DNA of 21,885 bases, taken from positions 1-21,885 of the forward strand of contig JAJYDR010000022.1 in NCBI GenBank assembly GCA_021777285.1, read 5' to 3'. Origin of the DNA: Actinomycetes bacterium (lineage in GTDB: Bacteria > Actinomycetota > Acidimicrobiia > Acidimicrobiales > RAAP-2). The notes under the pieces were generated by a model. It saw only the letters and a program-made list of their open reading frames with translations. It made no database searches and was not told the origin of the DNA. The translations under genes and the position numbers were made by a program. Shown piece after piece: positions 5,435-14,313 of this stretch. How positions within the stretch are numbered: the stretch's first letter is position 1; each line of letters opens with the position of its first letter.

Positions 5435-6922
5435 ATGGACGAGTCGGTTTCGTCGGAACTATTGGGGGCGAAGATCCCCACATTGGAAGATGGCCACGAG
5501 CGATTGCATCGTGGTGTCCTAGGTCCGATTGATATCGCCGCTGCGACGATGGCGAACATCGGCCCGGCGATGAGTTTCTTCTTCGGCTTCGGCTTTCTCG
5601 CTTACACGGCAGGTGTCGCGTCTCCCTTAACCATCCTCGCGGCCGGTATCGCGATCGCCTTCCTCGCGAACACCCTGTCGGAGTTCACCAAGGTGATGCC
5701 TTCGACCGGTGGGTTCATCACCTTCGTTGGCAAGACGTTCGGTGCGCGAACGGGCGTGACGACTGCGCTGCTCACCGGAGTCGGCTACATCGCCGCCATG
5801 GCGTCAGTGGTCGGCATCGTGGGCGGGTTCTTCCAGATCCTCTTGCAGAACTACAACGTCTCGGGTCTTGAGAGCGTGCCGTGGGGGATCTGGACAGTGC
5901 TCTTTCTCGCCTTCGCCGCGTTCATGATGATCCGGGGCATCTCGGTGTCAACGAAGCTCGCGGGCTTCTTCTTCGCCTTCGAGATGCTGGTGCTCGTGGT
6001 CGTGAGCGTGGCCGCGTTGATCAAGTTCCACGGTCACCTCAACCTCGCGCCGTTCAACCCCAAGAACATCACCCACGGGTTCTCAGGCCTCGCGGCGGGC
6101 TTCCCCCTCGCGATCTACCTCTTCATCGGTTGGGAGAACTCCGCGGCACTGGCCGAGGAGACGGACAACCCGCGAAAGAACGTCCCCAAGGCCGTTTTCA
6201 CCTCGGTCGCGATCATGTCGGTGAGCTACCTGCTCTTCGCGTACTCCACGGTGATCGGTTTCTCGGGTGACATCGGCAAGTTGAGCAGCAGCGCCATCCC
6301 GTTTATCACGGTGGCCAAGGGCGTCATCGGCGCGGCGGCGTTCTTCGCCTTCCTCGCTGGCATGACCTCGACGCTCGGTGCGTTGATCGCGGGGACCAAC
6401 TCACAGGCACGGTTGATCTTCAACGCGGGTCGAGAGGGGCTGCTGCCCAAGTTCATCGGTAAGGTCGACGCGAAGCGGCGCACCCCGGTCAACTCGCTGC
6501 TGTTCTTTCTCGCGGGCACGTTGTTGATCATTGGAGTATGGGGACTGGGCCACCTCTTGGGTGGACATGGGGCGTCAGCGGGCATGAGCGCGGGCAACCT
6601 CTTCTTTGAGTCCTCGACCTTCGGCACGATCCTCATCTTGCTGGTCTACGGTTTGAGCAACCTCGCGCTGCCCTTCTATTACAAGAAGCACCACCCGGAC
6701 CTCTTCAACGGCTTCCGTCACGGGGTCCTTCCGGTCCTCGGGCTCGTCACGATCTTGGTGCCGCTTTACTACCTGGCCAAGCCCGGTCAGCCCACGCCGT
6801 ACAACTGGTACCCGTACATGGCGTTGGTCGCGGTGATTCTCGCGGTCATCTACGCTGCAATCCTCGTCAAGCGCGACCCGAGCATCGGTGAGCGCATCGG
6901 CTCCATCGTCGCCGACGAGTAG
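5435..6922 (+). CDS. APC-family amino acid permease
   Basis: Secondary transporter of the amino acid-polyamine-organocation superfamily, probably importing an amino acid with a cation. The protein has 495 aa and about twelve hydrophobic segments, the usual APC length and topology. TM1 carries the unwound substrate-binding type of motif (DIAAATMANIGPAMS), and the conserved GWENSAALAEETDNPRKNVPKAV stretch (key W-E and E-E-T-x-N-P-R) lies after TM6. NSQARLIFNAGREGLLP marks the TM8-TM9 loop. The frame is open further upstream to a GTG at 5408, but a strong TAGGAGG ribosome-binding site at 5424-5430 fixes ATG 5435. This is one of only two genes here with a clear leader and Shine-Dalgarno sequence, and the preceding 195 bp are rich in inverted repeats. 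The substrate cannot be told from sequence. Confidence 0.9.
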   Translation: MDESVSSELLGAKIPTLEDGHERLHRGVLGPIDIAAATMANIGPAMSFFFGFGFLAYTAGVASPLTILAAGIAIAFLANTLSEFTKVMPSTGGFITFVGKTFGARTGVTTALLTGVGYIAAMASVVGIVGGFFQILLQNYNVSGLESVPWGIWTVLFLAFAAFMMIRGISVSTKLAGFFFAFEMLVLVVVSVAALIKFHGHLNLAPFNPKNITHGFSGLAAGFPLAIYLFIGWENSAALAEETDNPRKNVPKAVFTSVAIMSVSYLLFAYSTVIGFSGDIGKLSSSAIPFITVAKGVIGAAAFFAFLAGMTSTLGALIAGTNSQARLIFNAGREGLLPKFIGKVDAKRRTPVNSLLFFLAGTLLIIGVWGLGHLLGGHGASAGMSAGNLFFESSTFGTILILLVYGLSNLALPFYYKKHHPDLFNGFRHGVLPVLGLVTILVPLYYLAKPGQPTPYNWYPYMALVAVILAVIYAAILVKRDPSIGERIGSIVADE

Positions 6923-6936
6923 TTCGAGGGGGCGGT

Positions 6937-7923
6937 TCAACCCGCGGCCGGGTCCACCAGGATCCGGCCGCGGGTCTTTCCATCTCTCAGTGCGTCGATC
7001 GCCTGGGCGAGGTGCGTGAGGTCCACGACTGAGTCCACGAGCGGTTCGAGCGTGGCGCTCGAGAGCGTCTCGGCGAGACTCGTCCAGACCCGCTGGCGCG
7101 TGGAGGCGGGCGCCTCGACGACGTCGATGCCGAGCAGCGCGACGCCTCGGGTGATGAAGGGGTAGACCGTCGTGGCGAGGTCGGCGCTCGCGACGAGTCC
7201 ACTGGCCGCCACTGCGCCGCCGTAGCGCAGGCAGCGCAAGACCTGGTTGAGCGTCTCGCCACCCACGCAGTCGACGGCGCCACGCCACTGCTCCGTGCCG
7301 AGCACACGATCGGGCCGGTCACCGACCTGATCTCGCTTGATGACGCGGGCGGCGCCGCGCTCGAGCAGCCAGTCAGTGAGGTGATCCGAACCGGTGGATG
7401 CGACGACCCGGTAGCCACGCGCGGCGAGGATCGTGACCGCGAGCGACCCGACGCCCCCGGTCGAGCCGGTGACGAGAACTTCGCCCTCGTGGTCGAGGCC
7501 ATGGTCCTCGAGGGCGAGGACGCTCGCCATTGCCGAGACCCCCGCCGTGCCGATGATCATGGCGTCTCTCGTGGACAGCGCCTCGGGGAGGGGAGAGATG
7601 AAGCGACGCGGGGCGTAGACGAACTGCGCGAAGCCGCCGTCGCGGGCGACACCGAGGTCACCTCCGTGCACCGCGACTCGCGTGCCCTTGGGCAGATCGG
7701 GCACGGCCGAGGACTCGATCACGCCCGCAGCATCCACGCCGCCGACGAGCGAGGTGACGCGTCGCACGCGGCTGTGGGGACTCGCGACCATGGCGTCTTT
7801 GTAGTTGACCCCGCTGAACTCGACGCGCACGAGCACGTCATCGGGGTCCCGGGGGGCCGCTTCGACAGACTGCGCGGCGAGCGCGAGGACGCCGTCCGAT
7901 TCGGTGATAGTGAAGGCCTGCAC
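6937..7923 (-). CDS. acuI: NADPH-dependent acrylyl-CoA reductase / YhdH-AcuI family oxidoreductase
   Basis: Zinc-independent medium-chain dehydrogenase/reductase of the YhdH/AcuI group; characterised members reduce acryloyl-CoA to propionyl-CoA with NADPH, relieving acrylate toxicity. The 328 residues fit the family (about 324-330). Visible features are GVNYKDAM at 38-45, LVGGVDAAGVIESS (59-72), the GxxGGVG nucleotide-binding motif in VTGSTGGVGSLAV (151-163), DCVGGETL and GRILVDP at the end. The start GTG (7923, minus strand) is set by a TAGCCT box 6 nt upstream. It is divergent from the alpha/beta hydrolase and convergent with the permease, with 14 bp between stops. Whether the substrate is acryloyl-CoA or another quinone/enone is not determined by sequence. 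Confidence 0.85.
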   Translation of the reverse strand: MQAFTITESDGVLALAAQSVEAAPRDPDDVLVRVEFSGVNYKDAMVASPHSRVRRVTSLVGGVDAAGVIESSAVPDLPKGTRVAVHGGDLGVARDGGFAQFVYAPRRFISPLPEALSTRDAMIIGTAGVSAMASVLALEDHGLDHEGEVLVTGSTGGVGSLAVTILAARGYRVVASTGSDHLTDWLLERGAARVIKRDQVGDRPDRVLGTEQWRGAVDCVGGETLNQVLRCLRYGGAVAASGLVASADLATTVYPFITRGVALLGIDVVEAPASTRQRVWTSLAETLSSATLEPLVDSVVDLTHLAQAIDALRDGKTRGRILVDPAAG

Positions 7924-7929
7924 GGCACC

Positions 7930-7935
7930 AGGCTA
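7930..7935 (-). promoter_or_regulatory. -10 element TAGCCT of the acuI-like gene
   Basis: On the minus strand TAGCCT ends 6 nt before the GTG at 7923, consistent with a leaderless transcript. It is only 13 bp from the opposing -10 of the hydrolase gene. Confidence 0.6.
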
Positions 7936-7948
7936 GGCCGAACGCGCC

Positions 7949-7954
7949 TACGAT
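7949..7954 (+). promoter_or_regulatory. -10 element TACGAT of the hydrolase gene
   Basis: TACGAT ends 6 nt before GTG 7961. No Shine-Dalgarno sequence is present in the spacer GACCCG. The -35 region of this promoter would overlap the -10 of the divergent gene. Confidence 0.62.
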
Positions 7955-7960
7955 GACCCG

Positions 7961-8740
7961 GTGACGACTGTGAACCTCAACGGACATCCGACGTGGGTGA
8001 CCGTTGGGCGCACACGCGGCGACGATGTCGTGTTATTGCACGGCGGACTGAGCAGCAGCGCCAGCCTTCGACGCACGGTCGGTCGGCGTTTGAGCGCCAC
8101 GTATCGCGTGTCAGCCTTCGATCGACGGGGACACGGCCGAACTGCGGACACCGATGAACCGTTCCACTATGACGCGATGGCCCGTGAGACCATCGCGTTT
8201 CTCGAGTGGTTGGGTCGCCCGGCCCACCTCATCGGTCACAGCGACGGTGCGATCGTTGGTCTGCTCGTGGCCATGCGGCGCCCAGACCTGGTGGGCCGAC
8301 TCGTGGCCGTTGGGGCTAACACCAGCCCAGAGGGACTCGAGCCGACGGAACCGTTTTCGACCGAGGGGCCGATGTTCGACGAGTGGGCAGCCGACTTCGC
8401 GACCCGGTCGCCCGATGGCGCGCAACACGCCCGCATCGTGGTCGAAAAGACAATGCGGCTGTTCCAGAGCGAGCCCCACCTCACCGCTGACCAGTTGGGG
8501 TCGATCACGGTGGCGACGCTCGTGATGGCGGGCGACGACGACTCGACCAAACTCGAGGACACCGTCGCGCTCTATCGCGCCATCCCCGAGGCGCAGCTGG
8601 CGATCGTGCCGGGGGCGTCGCACGCGGTGCTAAAGGAGTACCCCCGTGAGACGACGGCGTTGATCGTACGATTCCTCCGGGGTCCAGTCCCGCCGCCGAC
8701 CCTGTCACCGATACGTCGACAACCGTCGGCCTCCCGGTGA
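7961..8740 (+). CDS. Alpha/beta hydrolase
   Basis: Cytosolic alpha/beta-fold hydrolase of unknown substrate, 259 aa. The catalytic framework is complete: an oxyanion-hole HGGL at 27-30, FDRRGHGRT at 53-61, nucleophile elbow GHSDG with Ser94, acid in MAGDDDS (Asp192 or Asp193), and His221 in GASHAV. Members with this architecture include esterases, haloalkane-type and dienelactone-type hydrolases, and proline-iminopeptidase-like enzymes; nothing here singles one out. The start GTG 7961 is defined by the leaderless-type promoter in the 37-bp divergent gap shared with the acuI-like gene, so the two may respond together. The C-terminal 20 residues are Pro/Arg/Ser-rich and probably disordered. Confidence 0.85.
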   Translation: MTTVNLNGHPTWVTVGRTRGDDVVLLHGGLSSSASLRRTVGRRLSATYRVSAFDRRGHGRTADTDEPFHYDAMARETIAFLEWLGRPAHLIGHSDGAIVGLLVAMRRPDLVGRLVAVGANTSPEGLEPTEPFSTEGPMFDEWAADFATRSPDGAQHARIVVEKTMRLFQSEPHLTADQLGSITVATLVMAGDDDSTKLEDTVALYRAIPEAQLAIVPGASHAVLKEYPRETTALIVRFLRGPVPPPTLSPIRRQPSASR

Positions 8741-8757
8741 TTTCGGGTGCCGACCGG

Positions 8758-8763
8758 TAGACT
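8758..8763 (+). promoter_or_regulatory. -10 element TAGACT of the GT87 gene
   Basis: TAGACT ends 7 nt before GTG 8771, favouring that start over upstream in-frame ATG 8747 (which lies upstream of the box) and over downstream ATG 8825. Confidence 0.6.
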
Positions 8764-8770
8764 CAACCCC

Positions 8771-10060
8771 GTGTTGGCGCGCCTTGTGACCGTGCGCACC
8801 CGTCTCGTCAGGTGGTGGGTCGCCATGCCCGAGTTGACCCGTGACGCCTGGCTCTACGGGACATCGTCGGTCTTCGCGCTGGGCCTCGCCTCGACGTCGC
8901 GCGAGGCCGCCCAATGGCACTGGGGCTACCTCGCCGCGGCACCCTACGCGGTGCTCGCAGGCGCGGCCCTGTTCGCGTCCCATCGGCGTTGGTCGCGCCC
9001 GACCCTCGTTCGGGTGGCGTTGCTCGTGTTGGTCTCGATCGGGAGTCTCGCGGTCCCACTCGGTCTCGAAGCCCGATGGCGCCAGCTCGACCACGGGGTC
9101 GGTTTTGCCCAGCCCGAGGTGTCGGTGATCGAACGCTCGGCGGTCCTGCTCGCCAAGGGCAAGGACCCGTATCGCGCGTATCTGCACGACGGGCGGATCG
9201 TCAATGCCGTGCGCGGCCTGCCGGCCTATGAGTCCTTCTTCCCGTACTTCCCGCTCATGAGCGTCTTCGGGTTGCCGTCAGCCGAGACGCACCAGGGCCT
9301 CGGGCTCACCGACGCACGCATCATCATGTCCCTGATGACGCTCATCGTGCTCGGCGTGGCGCTCGCCTTGATGCGCGCACCACCGGGCAAGAAGATCCTC
9401 GTCGCCCAGGTGCTCGTGGCGTTGCCCACGGGGGCGCTCTTCCTCTCGACGGGTGGTGACGACATGCCCATCCTCGCCTTGTTGCTGCTCGGGGTCGTCG
9501 GACTGCAACGACGAGAGCGGTACCTCGCGGGAGTGAGCTTCGGGCTCGCCGCAGCGATGAAACTGACGGCGTGGCCGGTCGCGCTCGGGGCGTTGCTCGT
9601 CTGTCGCGACGCTCGTGGTCGCTCGACCTGGCGATCGGTCGCGACGATGGTGGTAGGGATTGTGGCCGTCACGGTCGTGCCGTTCGTGCTGCGCGCGCCG
9701 TGGGCATTCATGACCAATGTCTTCGCCTTCCCCCTCGGGATCGCCGGAGTACGTTCGCCGGCCGCCTCGCCGCTGCCGGGCCACATCCTCACCACGTTGT
9801 GGGCGCCACTCGGTCACGTGCTCGCGCCCGCGACACTCCTCATCCTCTCGTACTACGTGTGGCGCTACGTCCGCGCGCACTGGCCGTTAAGCCTGTCGAA
9901 GCTGCTCGGCGTCTTGAGCATCGCGTTCATGCTCGTGATCCTGAGTGCGTCGGCGACGCGAATCGGCTACATCATCTACCCGATCAACCTGGCACTGTGG
10001 TCGTGGGCGTTCGTGGACGTCGAGCAACGCGCGCCCGAACGAGTCCTCGAGGCCGCCTAA
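8771..10060 (+). CDS. DUF2029/GT87-type membrane glycosyltransferase
   Basis: Polytopic membrane protein of 429 aa with about nine to ten hydrophobic segments, resembling GT87/DUF2029 transferases that use polyprenyl-phosphate sugars; mycobacterial members mannosylate phosphatidylinositol mannosides and lipomannan. Family-type features are the extracytoplasmic loop after the second or third membrane segment with LLAKGKDPY (about 126-134), then YESFFPYFPLM (153-163), and AAMKLTAWPVALGALL (about 265-280). The start GTG 8771 follows a TAGACT box; ATG 8747 is in frame but lies upstream of that promoter. The gene ends convergently with the next gene, sharing 4 bp. Substrate and acceptor are not inferable. 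A TM-rich protein of another family is possible but less likely. Confidence 0.75.
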   Translation: MLARLVTVRTRLVRWWVAMPELTRDAWLYGTSSVFALGLASTSREAAQWHWGYLAAAPYAVLAGAALFASHRRWSRPTLVRVALLVLVSIGSLAVPLGLEARWRQLDHGVGFAQPEVSVIERSAVLLAKGKDPYRAYLHDGRIVNAVRGLPAYESFFPYFPLMSVFGLPSAETHQGLGLTDARIIMSLMTLIVLGVALALMRAPPGKKILVAQVLVALPTGALFLSTGGDDMPILALLLLGVVGLQRRERYLAGVSFGLAAAMKLTAWPVALGALLVCRDARGRSTWRSVATMVVGIVAVTVVPFVLRAPWAFMTNVFAFPLGIAGVRSPAASPLPGHILTTLWAPLGHVLAPATLLILSYYVWRYVRAHWPLSLSKLLGVLSIAFMLVILSASATRIGYIIYPINLALWSWAFVDVEQRAPERVLEAA

Positions 10061-10607
10061 ATCGCCGACGAGTTCTGATAAATGCGGTAGGTCCATCGCA
10101 CCGTGCCGTGCGACGCATGGGTCACGGTGACGCCGACCACCCAGTAGAAGGTGTCGCTACCGGCCTTTTGGAAGAGGAGTTGGGGGCCGGAGGTCGAGCC
10201 ACTCGAGAAGAGGTTCCACCCCTCGGCCTCGAGATGGGTCCGGTAGTAGCCGAGCAGGGATCCAGCGTCGGCCGTGGTCGCGAGCGACGCCAGGCAGTCG
10301 TAGTCGCCGGCGCCGCCGTTGAGGTGCTGGATCGGCGCGACGTCCACGGTGTGCACTGGCACCACGAGGGCGCCGACGATATTCCCCGGTGGACTGCCGT
10401 TCTGGTGGCAGCCCACCACCGGTGCGTTCGAGGGTGCAGTGGCGAGGCCCCCGACGACCACGGCCTCGGTGGTGCTCGTGGTCACCGTTGGGTTGGCGAC
10501 CAGGTTCACGATCATGAAGGTCACGAGTGTCACGACCGCGATGCCGATGATGATCGCTGCGGGCAGGATGCTGGTCGTCGTCGTGAGTGGTGGCTTCGTC
10601 GGTTCGC

Positions 10608-10611
<4 letters not shown>
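10057..10611 (-). CDS. Small membrane-anchored protein of unknown function
   Basis: The product of 184 aa begins with a short cytoplasmic tail (MSEPTKPPLTTTTS), then one membrane helix (ILPAAIIIGIAVVTLVTFMI, about 15-38) and an extracytoplasmic domain of about 145 residues with two cysteines (one in VGCHQNG, one in YDCLAS) that could pair. The domain contains a GYYRTHLEAEGW stretch and an aromatic-rich end (FYWVVGVTV, WTYRIYQ). I do not recognise a family. The preferred start is GTG at 10611, giving a 4-bp GTGA overlap with the thiD stop; a GTG at 10620 is possible. It is therefore translationally coupled to thiD, although no thiamine-related role is evident. The stop overlaps that of the GT87 gene. 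Confidence 0.7.
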
Positions 10612-12324
<1,713 letters not shown>

Positions 12325-12326
<2 letters not shown>

Positions 12327-12361
12327 CACGGACGACTAACTACACGGGTGTAGTCCGTGCT
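12325..12361. promoter_or_regulatory. Nested inverted repeat / operator upstream of the second merR gene
   Basis: The core ACTACAC-GG-GTGTAGT (12339-12354) is a perfect 7-bp inverted repeat with a 2-nt centre. It is flanked by AGCACGGAC (12325-12333) and GTCCGTGCT (12353-12361), a perfect 9-bp inverted repeat. The core lies 10-25 bp upstream of the TACGCT -10 box, in the -35/spacer region where MerR-family proteins bind, so autoregulation is likely. The outer repeat may also serve as a thiG terminator stem. Confidence 0.6.
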
Positions 12362-12363
12362 GG

Positions 12364-12369
12364 TACGCT
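12364..12369 (+). promoter_or_regulatory. -10 element TACGCT of the second merR gene
   Basis: TACGCT would start transcription near 12376, giving a leader of about 23 nt that contains the ribosome-binding site GGGAGGG at 12386-12392. This contrasts with the leaderless promoters around it. Confidence 0.5.
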
Positions 12370-12398
12370 GGGTGGTGCCTCGGTCGGGAGGGACGGCA

Positions 12399-12854
12399 AT
12401 GATGCAACGTACGACGGGATTCAGTGGTCCGCTGGTCTGTCGGCTGACGGGGGTCACCTATCGTCAGCTGGACTACTGGGCGAGGACGGGATTGGTGACG
12501 CCGTCGATTACGCCGGCGACGGGGAGCGGTTCCAAGCGCGCCTACAGCTACGGCGACGTCCTCGAGGTGAAGGTGATCAAATCGCTTATAGACGCCGGTG
12601 TCGCGCTCGCCAAGGCGCGTCAGGCGGTGGAGTGTCTTCGTGGCGCCCTCGGCGCTGACTTGGCCTCGGCGAGCCTTGTGCTGAGCGAGCACGGATCGGT
12701 CCTCGCCCACAGCGATGGCGACCTCGTCGACCTGCTGCGCGGCGGCCAAGGTGTCTTCAATATCGTTCCGCTGGGTGGCGTGGTCGCCGAACTCTCGACC
12801 ACGATCAGCTCGGTCCAAGAGACGACGTCGGAGAGGGAGACTCGTTCGGCGTGA
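12399..12854 (+). CDS. resR: MerR-family regulator, ResR/Rv1830-like
   Basis: DNA-binding regulator of 151 aa, orthologous by sequence pattern and position to M. tuberculosis Rv1830 (ResR/McdR), which influences growth recovery and cell division. The HTH region runs CRLTGVTYRQLDYWARTGLV (about 14-33), then PSITPATGSGSKRAYSYGDVLEVKVIKSL, and the family-specific VVDLL-like segment appears as DLVDLLRGGQGVFNI (about 107-121). It is shorter than Rv1830 (about 225 aa), lacking part of the N- and C-terminal extensions. ATG 12399 (or 12402) follows a good GGGAGGG Shine-Dalgarno sequence; the frame is open to 12357 but those codons lie in the promoter. The stop overlaps the next gene (GTGA). A strong operator-like inverted repeat sits in its promoter. 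Confidence 0.87.
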   Translation: MMQRTTGFSGPLVCRLTGVTYRQLDYWARTGLVTPSITPATGSGSKRAYSYGDVLEVKVIKSLIDAGVALAKARQAVECLRGALGADLASASLVLSEHGSVLAHSDGDLVDLLRGGQGVFNIVPLGGVVAELSTTISSVQETTSERETRSA

Positions 12855-13249
12855 TGTCCGAAGACCCCGATGACGGCGCGTCGCGTCGTCACCCGTCGTG
12901 CCTCGATCGACCAATGGTCGATTTCGCGCACCCGAGCGAACGGGTTCTTGCGAATTTGATGACGCTCTACGGGGTGTCCTGGCGCTACGAGCCCGTGGAG
13001 TTCCCCCTCGCCTGGGACGACAGCGGTCGCGCGGTGCGCGGCTTTCGCCCGGACTTCTACCTGCCCGAGCATCGCTTGTTCGTCGAGCTCACGGTGTCGG
13101 ACCAACGACTAGTCACGAAGAAGAACCAGAAGGTCCGAGCCTTTCGCGCGCTCTATCCCGAGCTCGAGATCGTGGTCGTCTACCAACGCGACTTCGTTGC
13201 GCTGCTCAGGCGTCACGCCCTTGGGACCCTCGGCAACGTCGCGGCGTAG
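12851..13249 (+). CDS. Small PD-(D/E)XK-like nuclease-fold protein
   Basis: The 132-aa product (GTG 12851, or ATG 12854) is translationally coupled to the ResR-like gene by a GTGA overlap. Residues 28-50 (SERVLANLMTLYGVSWRYEP) and 64-94 give the layout of a PD-(D/E)XK core: RPDFYLP with Asp68, a beta-strand LFVELTV with Glu79, then VTKKNQKVRAFRALYP with Lys90, Lys91 and Lys94, and a strand EIVVVYQRDF. The canonical lysine two residues after the acid is replaced by Thr81 (E-L-T), as in a set of actinobacterial hypotheticals I recognise by pattern; a displaced lysine may compensate. No function is known. Its stop codon TAG also forms part of the gcvT promoter box. Confidence 0.75.
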   Translation: MMSEDPDDGASRRHPSCLDRPMVDFAHPSERVLANLMTLYGVSWRYEPVEFPLAWDDSGRAVRGFRPDFYLPEHRLFVELTVSDQRLVTKKNQKVRAFRALYPELEIVVVYQRDFVALLRRHALGTLGNVAA

Positions 13250-13252
13250 AGT
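13247..13252 (+). promoter_or_regulatory. -10 element TAGAGT of gcvT
   Basis: TAGAGT ends 7 nt before GTG 13260, and its TAG is the stop codon of the preceding gene. The spacer TGGCCCC has no ribosome-binding site. No room is left for a glycine riboswitch. Confidence 0.62.
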
Positions 13253-13259
13253 TGGCCCC

Positions 13260-14312
13260 GTGACTGACCGACGCCCATTCCTCTATGACACCCACGTCGA
13301 ACTGGGAGCGAAGATCGTCCCATTCGGCGGCTGGGCGATGCCCCTGCAGTATCAGACCGGCACGGTGGCCGAGCATCTGGCCTGTCGACGCGACGCCGTC
13401 GTCTTTGACGTGAGCCATCTCGGGACGGTGCGCTGCGATGGTCCGGGTATGTACGACGCTATCCAAGGGACCCTCACCAACGACCTGGCCAAGATCGAGC
13501 CGGGTCGTGCCCAGTACACGCACCTCTTGAACGACGACGGGTTCGTCGTGGACGACATCATCGTCTGGTGGGTCAGTTCCGAGGAGTTCGACGTCATGCC
13601 GAACGCCTCGAATACCGCGGGCGTCACTGAGGCGCTGCCCGGCGTCGACGTGACGGCAGAGCGCTGCGTCCTCGCGGTCCAAGGCCCCCGTGCGCGCGAG
13701 CGGGTTCACGCCGTTGACGAACGATTCGCCTCGGTCGGACGATTTCGGGTGGCGCGCTTCGACTATCGCGGGGTAGAGGTACGCGTGGCCGGCACCGGCT
13801 ACACCGGTGAGGCGGGACTTGAGTTGAGCGTGCCCAATGAGGTCGCCCGCGACCTGCTGTACGCGTTGATCGAGGCCGGGGTGACCCCGGCGGGACTCGG
13901 CGCGCGCGACACGTTGCGCCTCGAAGCCGCGCTGCCGCTCTACGGTCACGAGCTCACCCTGTCCTCGACGACGCTCGAGGCGGGGCTGGGTTGGGTGCTC
14001 GGGTGGGACAAGCCGACCTTCCGCGGACGTCCGGCCGTCGAGGCGGAACGGGCCCGCGGCGTCGCTCACCATCTCACAGGTGTCATCGCCGATGGTCGCC
14101 AGCCGCTGCGCGAGGGTGGTGTGGCGCGTCTCGACGGACGGACCGTTGGGCACTTGACGTCGGGCAACTACTCACCAGTGCTCGAGCGCGGCATCGGCCT
14201 CGCGATGGCTGACGAGGTGCTCGAGGTCGGCCGCCGCGTCACCGTCGAACTGCGCGGGCGCAGCGTGGATGCGACGACCGTCGCGCTTCCCTTCGTTCGA
14301 AAGGCGTCCTAA
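13260..14312 (+). CDS. gcvT: Glycine cleavage system T protein (aminomethyltransferase)
   Basis: Transfers the methylene group from aminomethyl-lipoyl-GcvH to tetrahydrofolate, releasing ammonia. The 350 residues fit GcvT. Visible features are THVELGAKIVPFGGWAMPLQY (11-31), DVSHLG (50-55), TNDL, QYTHLLNDDGFVVDD (85-99, with the Asp98/Asp99 pair at the folate/catalytic site), NASNTA (115-120), GTGYTGEAGLE and LEAALPLYGHEL. The frame is open to 13197, but GTG 13260 is preferred because of the TAGAGT box 7 nt upstream and the family N terminus. gcvPA follows after 1 bp, so gcvT-gcvPA-gcvPB form one operon. No fusion or missing residue was noticed. Confidence 0.95.
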   Translation: MTDRRPFLYDTHVELGAKIVPFGGWAMPLQYQTGTVAEHLACRRDAVVFDVSHLGTVRCDGPGMYDAIQGTLTNDLAKIEPGRAQYTHLLNDDGFVVDDIIVWWVSSEEFDVMPNASNTAGVTEALPGVDVTAERCVLAVQGPRARERVHAVDERFASVGRFRVARFDYRGVEVRVAGTGYTGEAGLELSVPNEVARDLLYALIEAGVTPAGLGARDTLRLEAALPLYGHELTLSSTTLEAGLGWVLGWDKPTFRGRPAVEAERARGVAHHLTGVIADGRQPLREGGVARLDGRTVGHLTSGNYSPVLERGIGLAMADEVLEVGRRVTVELRGRSVDATTVALPFVRKAS

Positions 14313-14313
14313 C

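Noticed and set aside
13247..13260. Glycine riboswitch in front of gcvT
   Set aside because: The gap to the upstream gene is 10 bp and the predicted transcript is leaderless, leaving no room for one.
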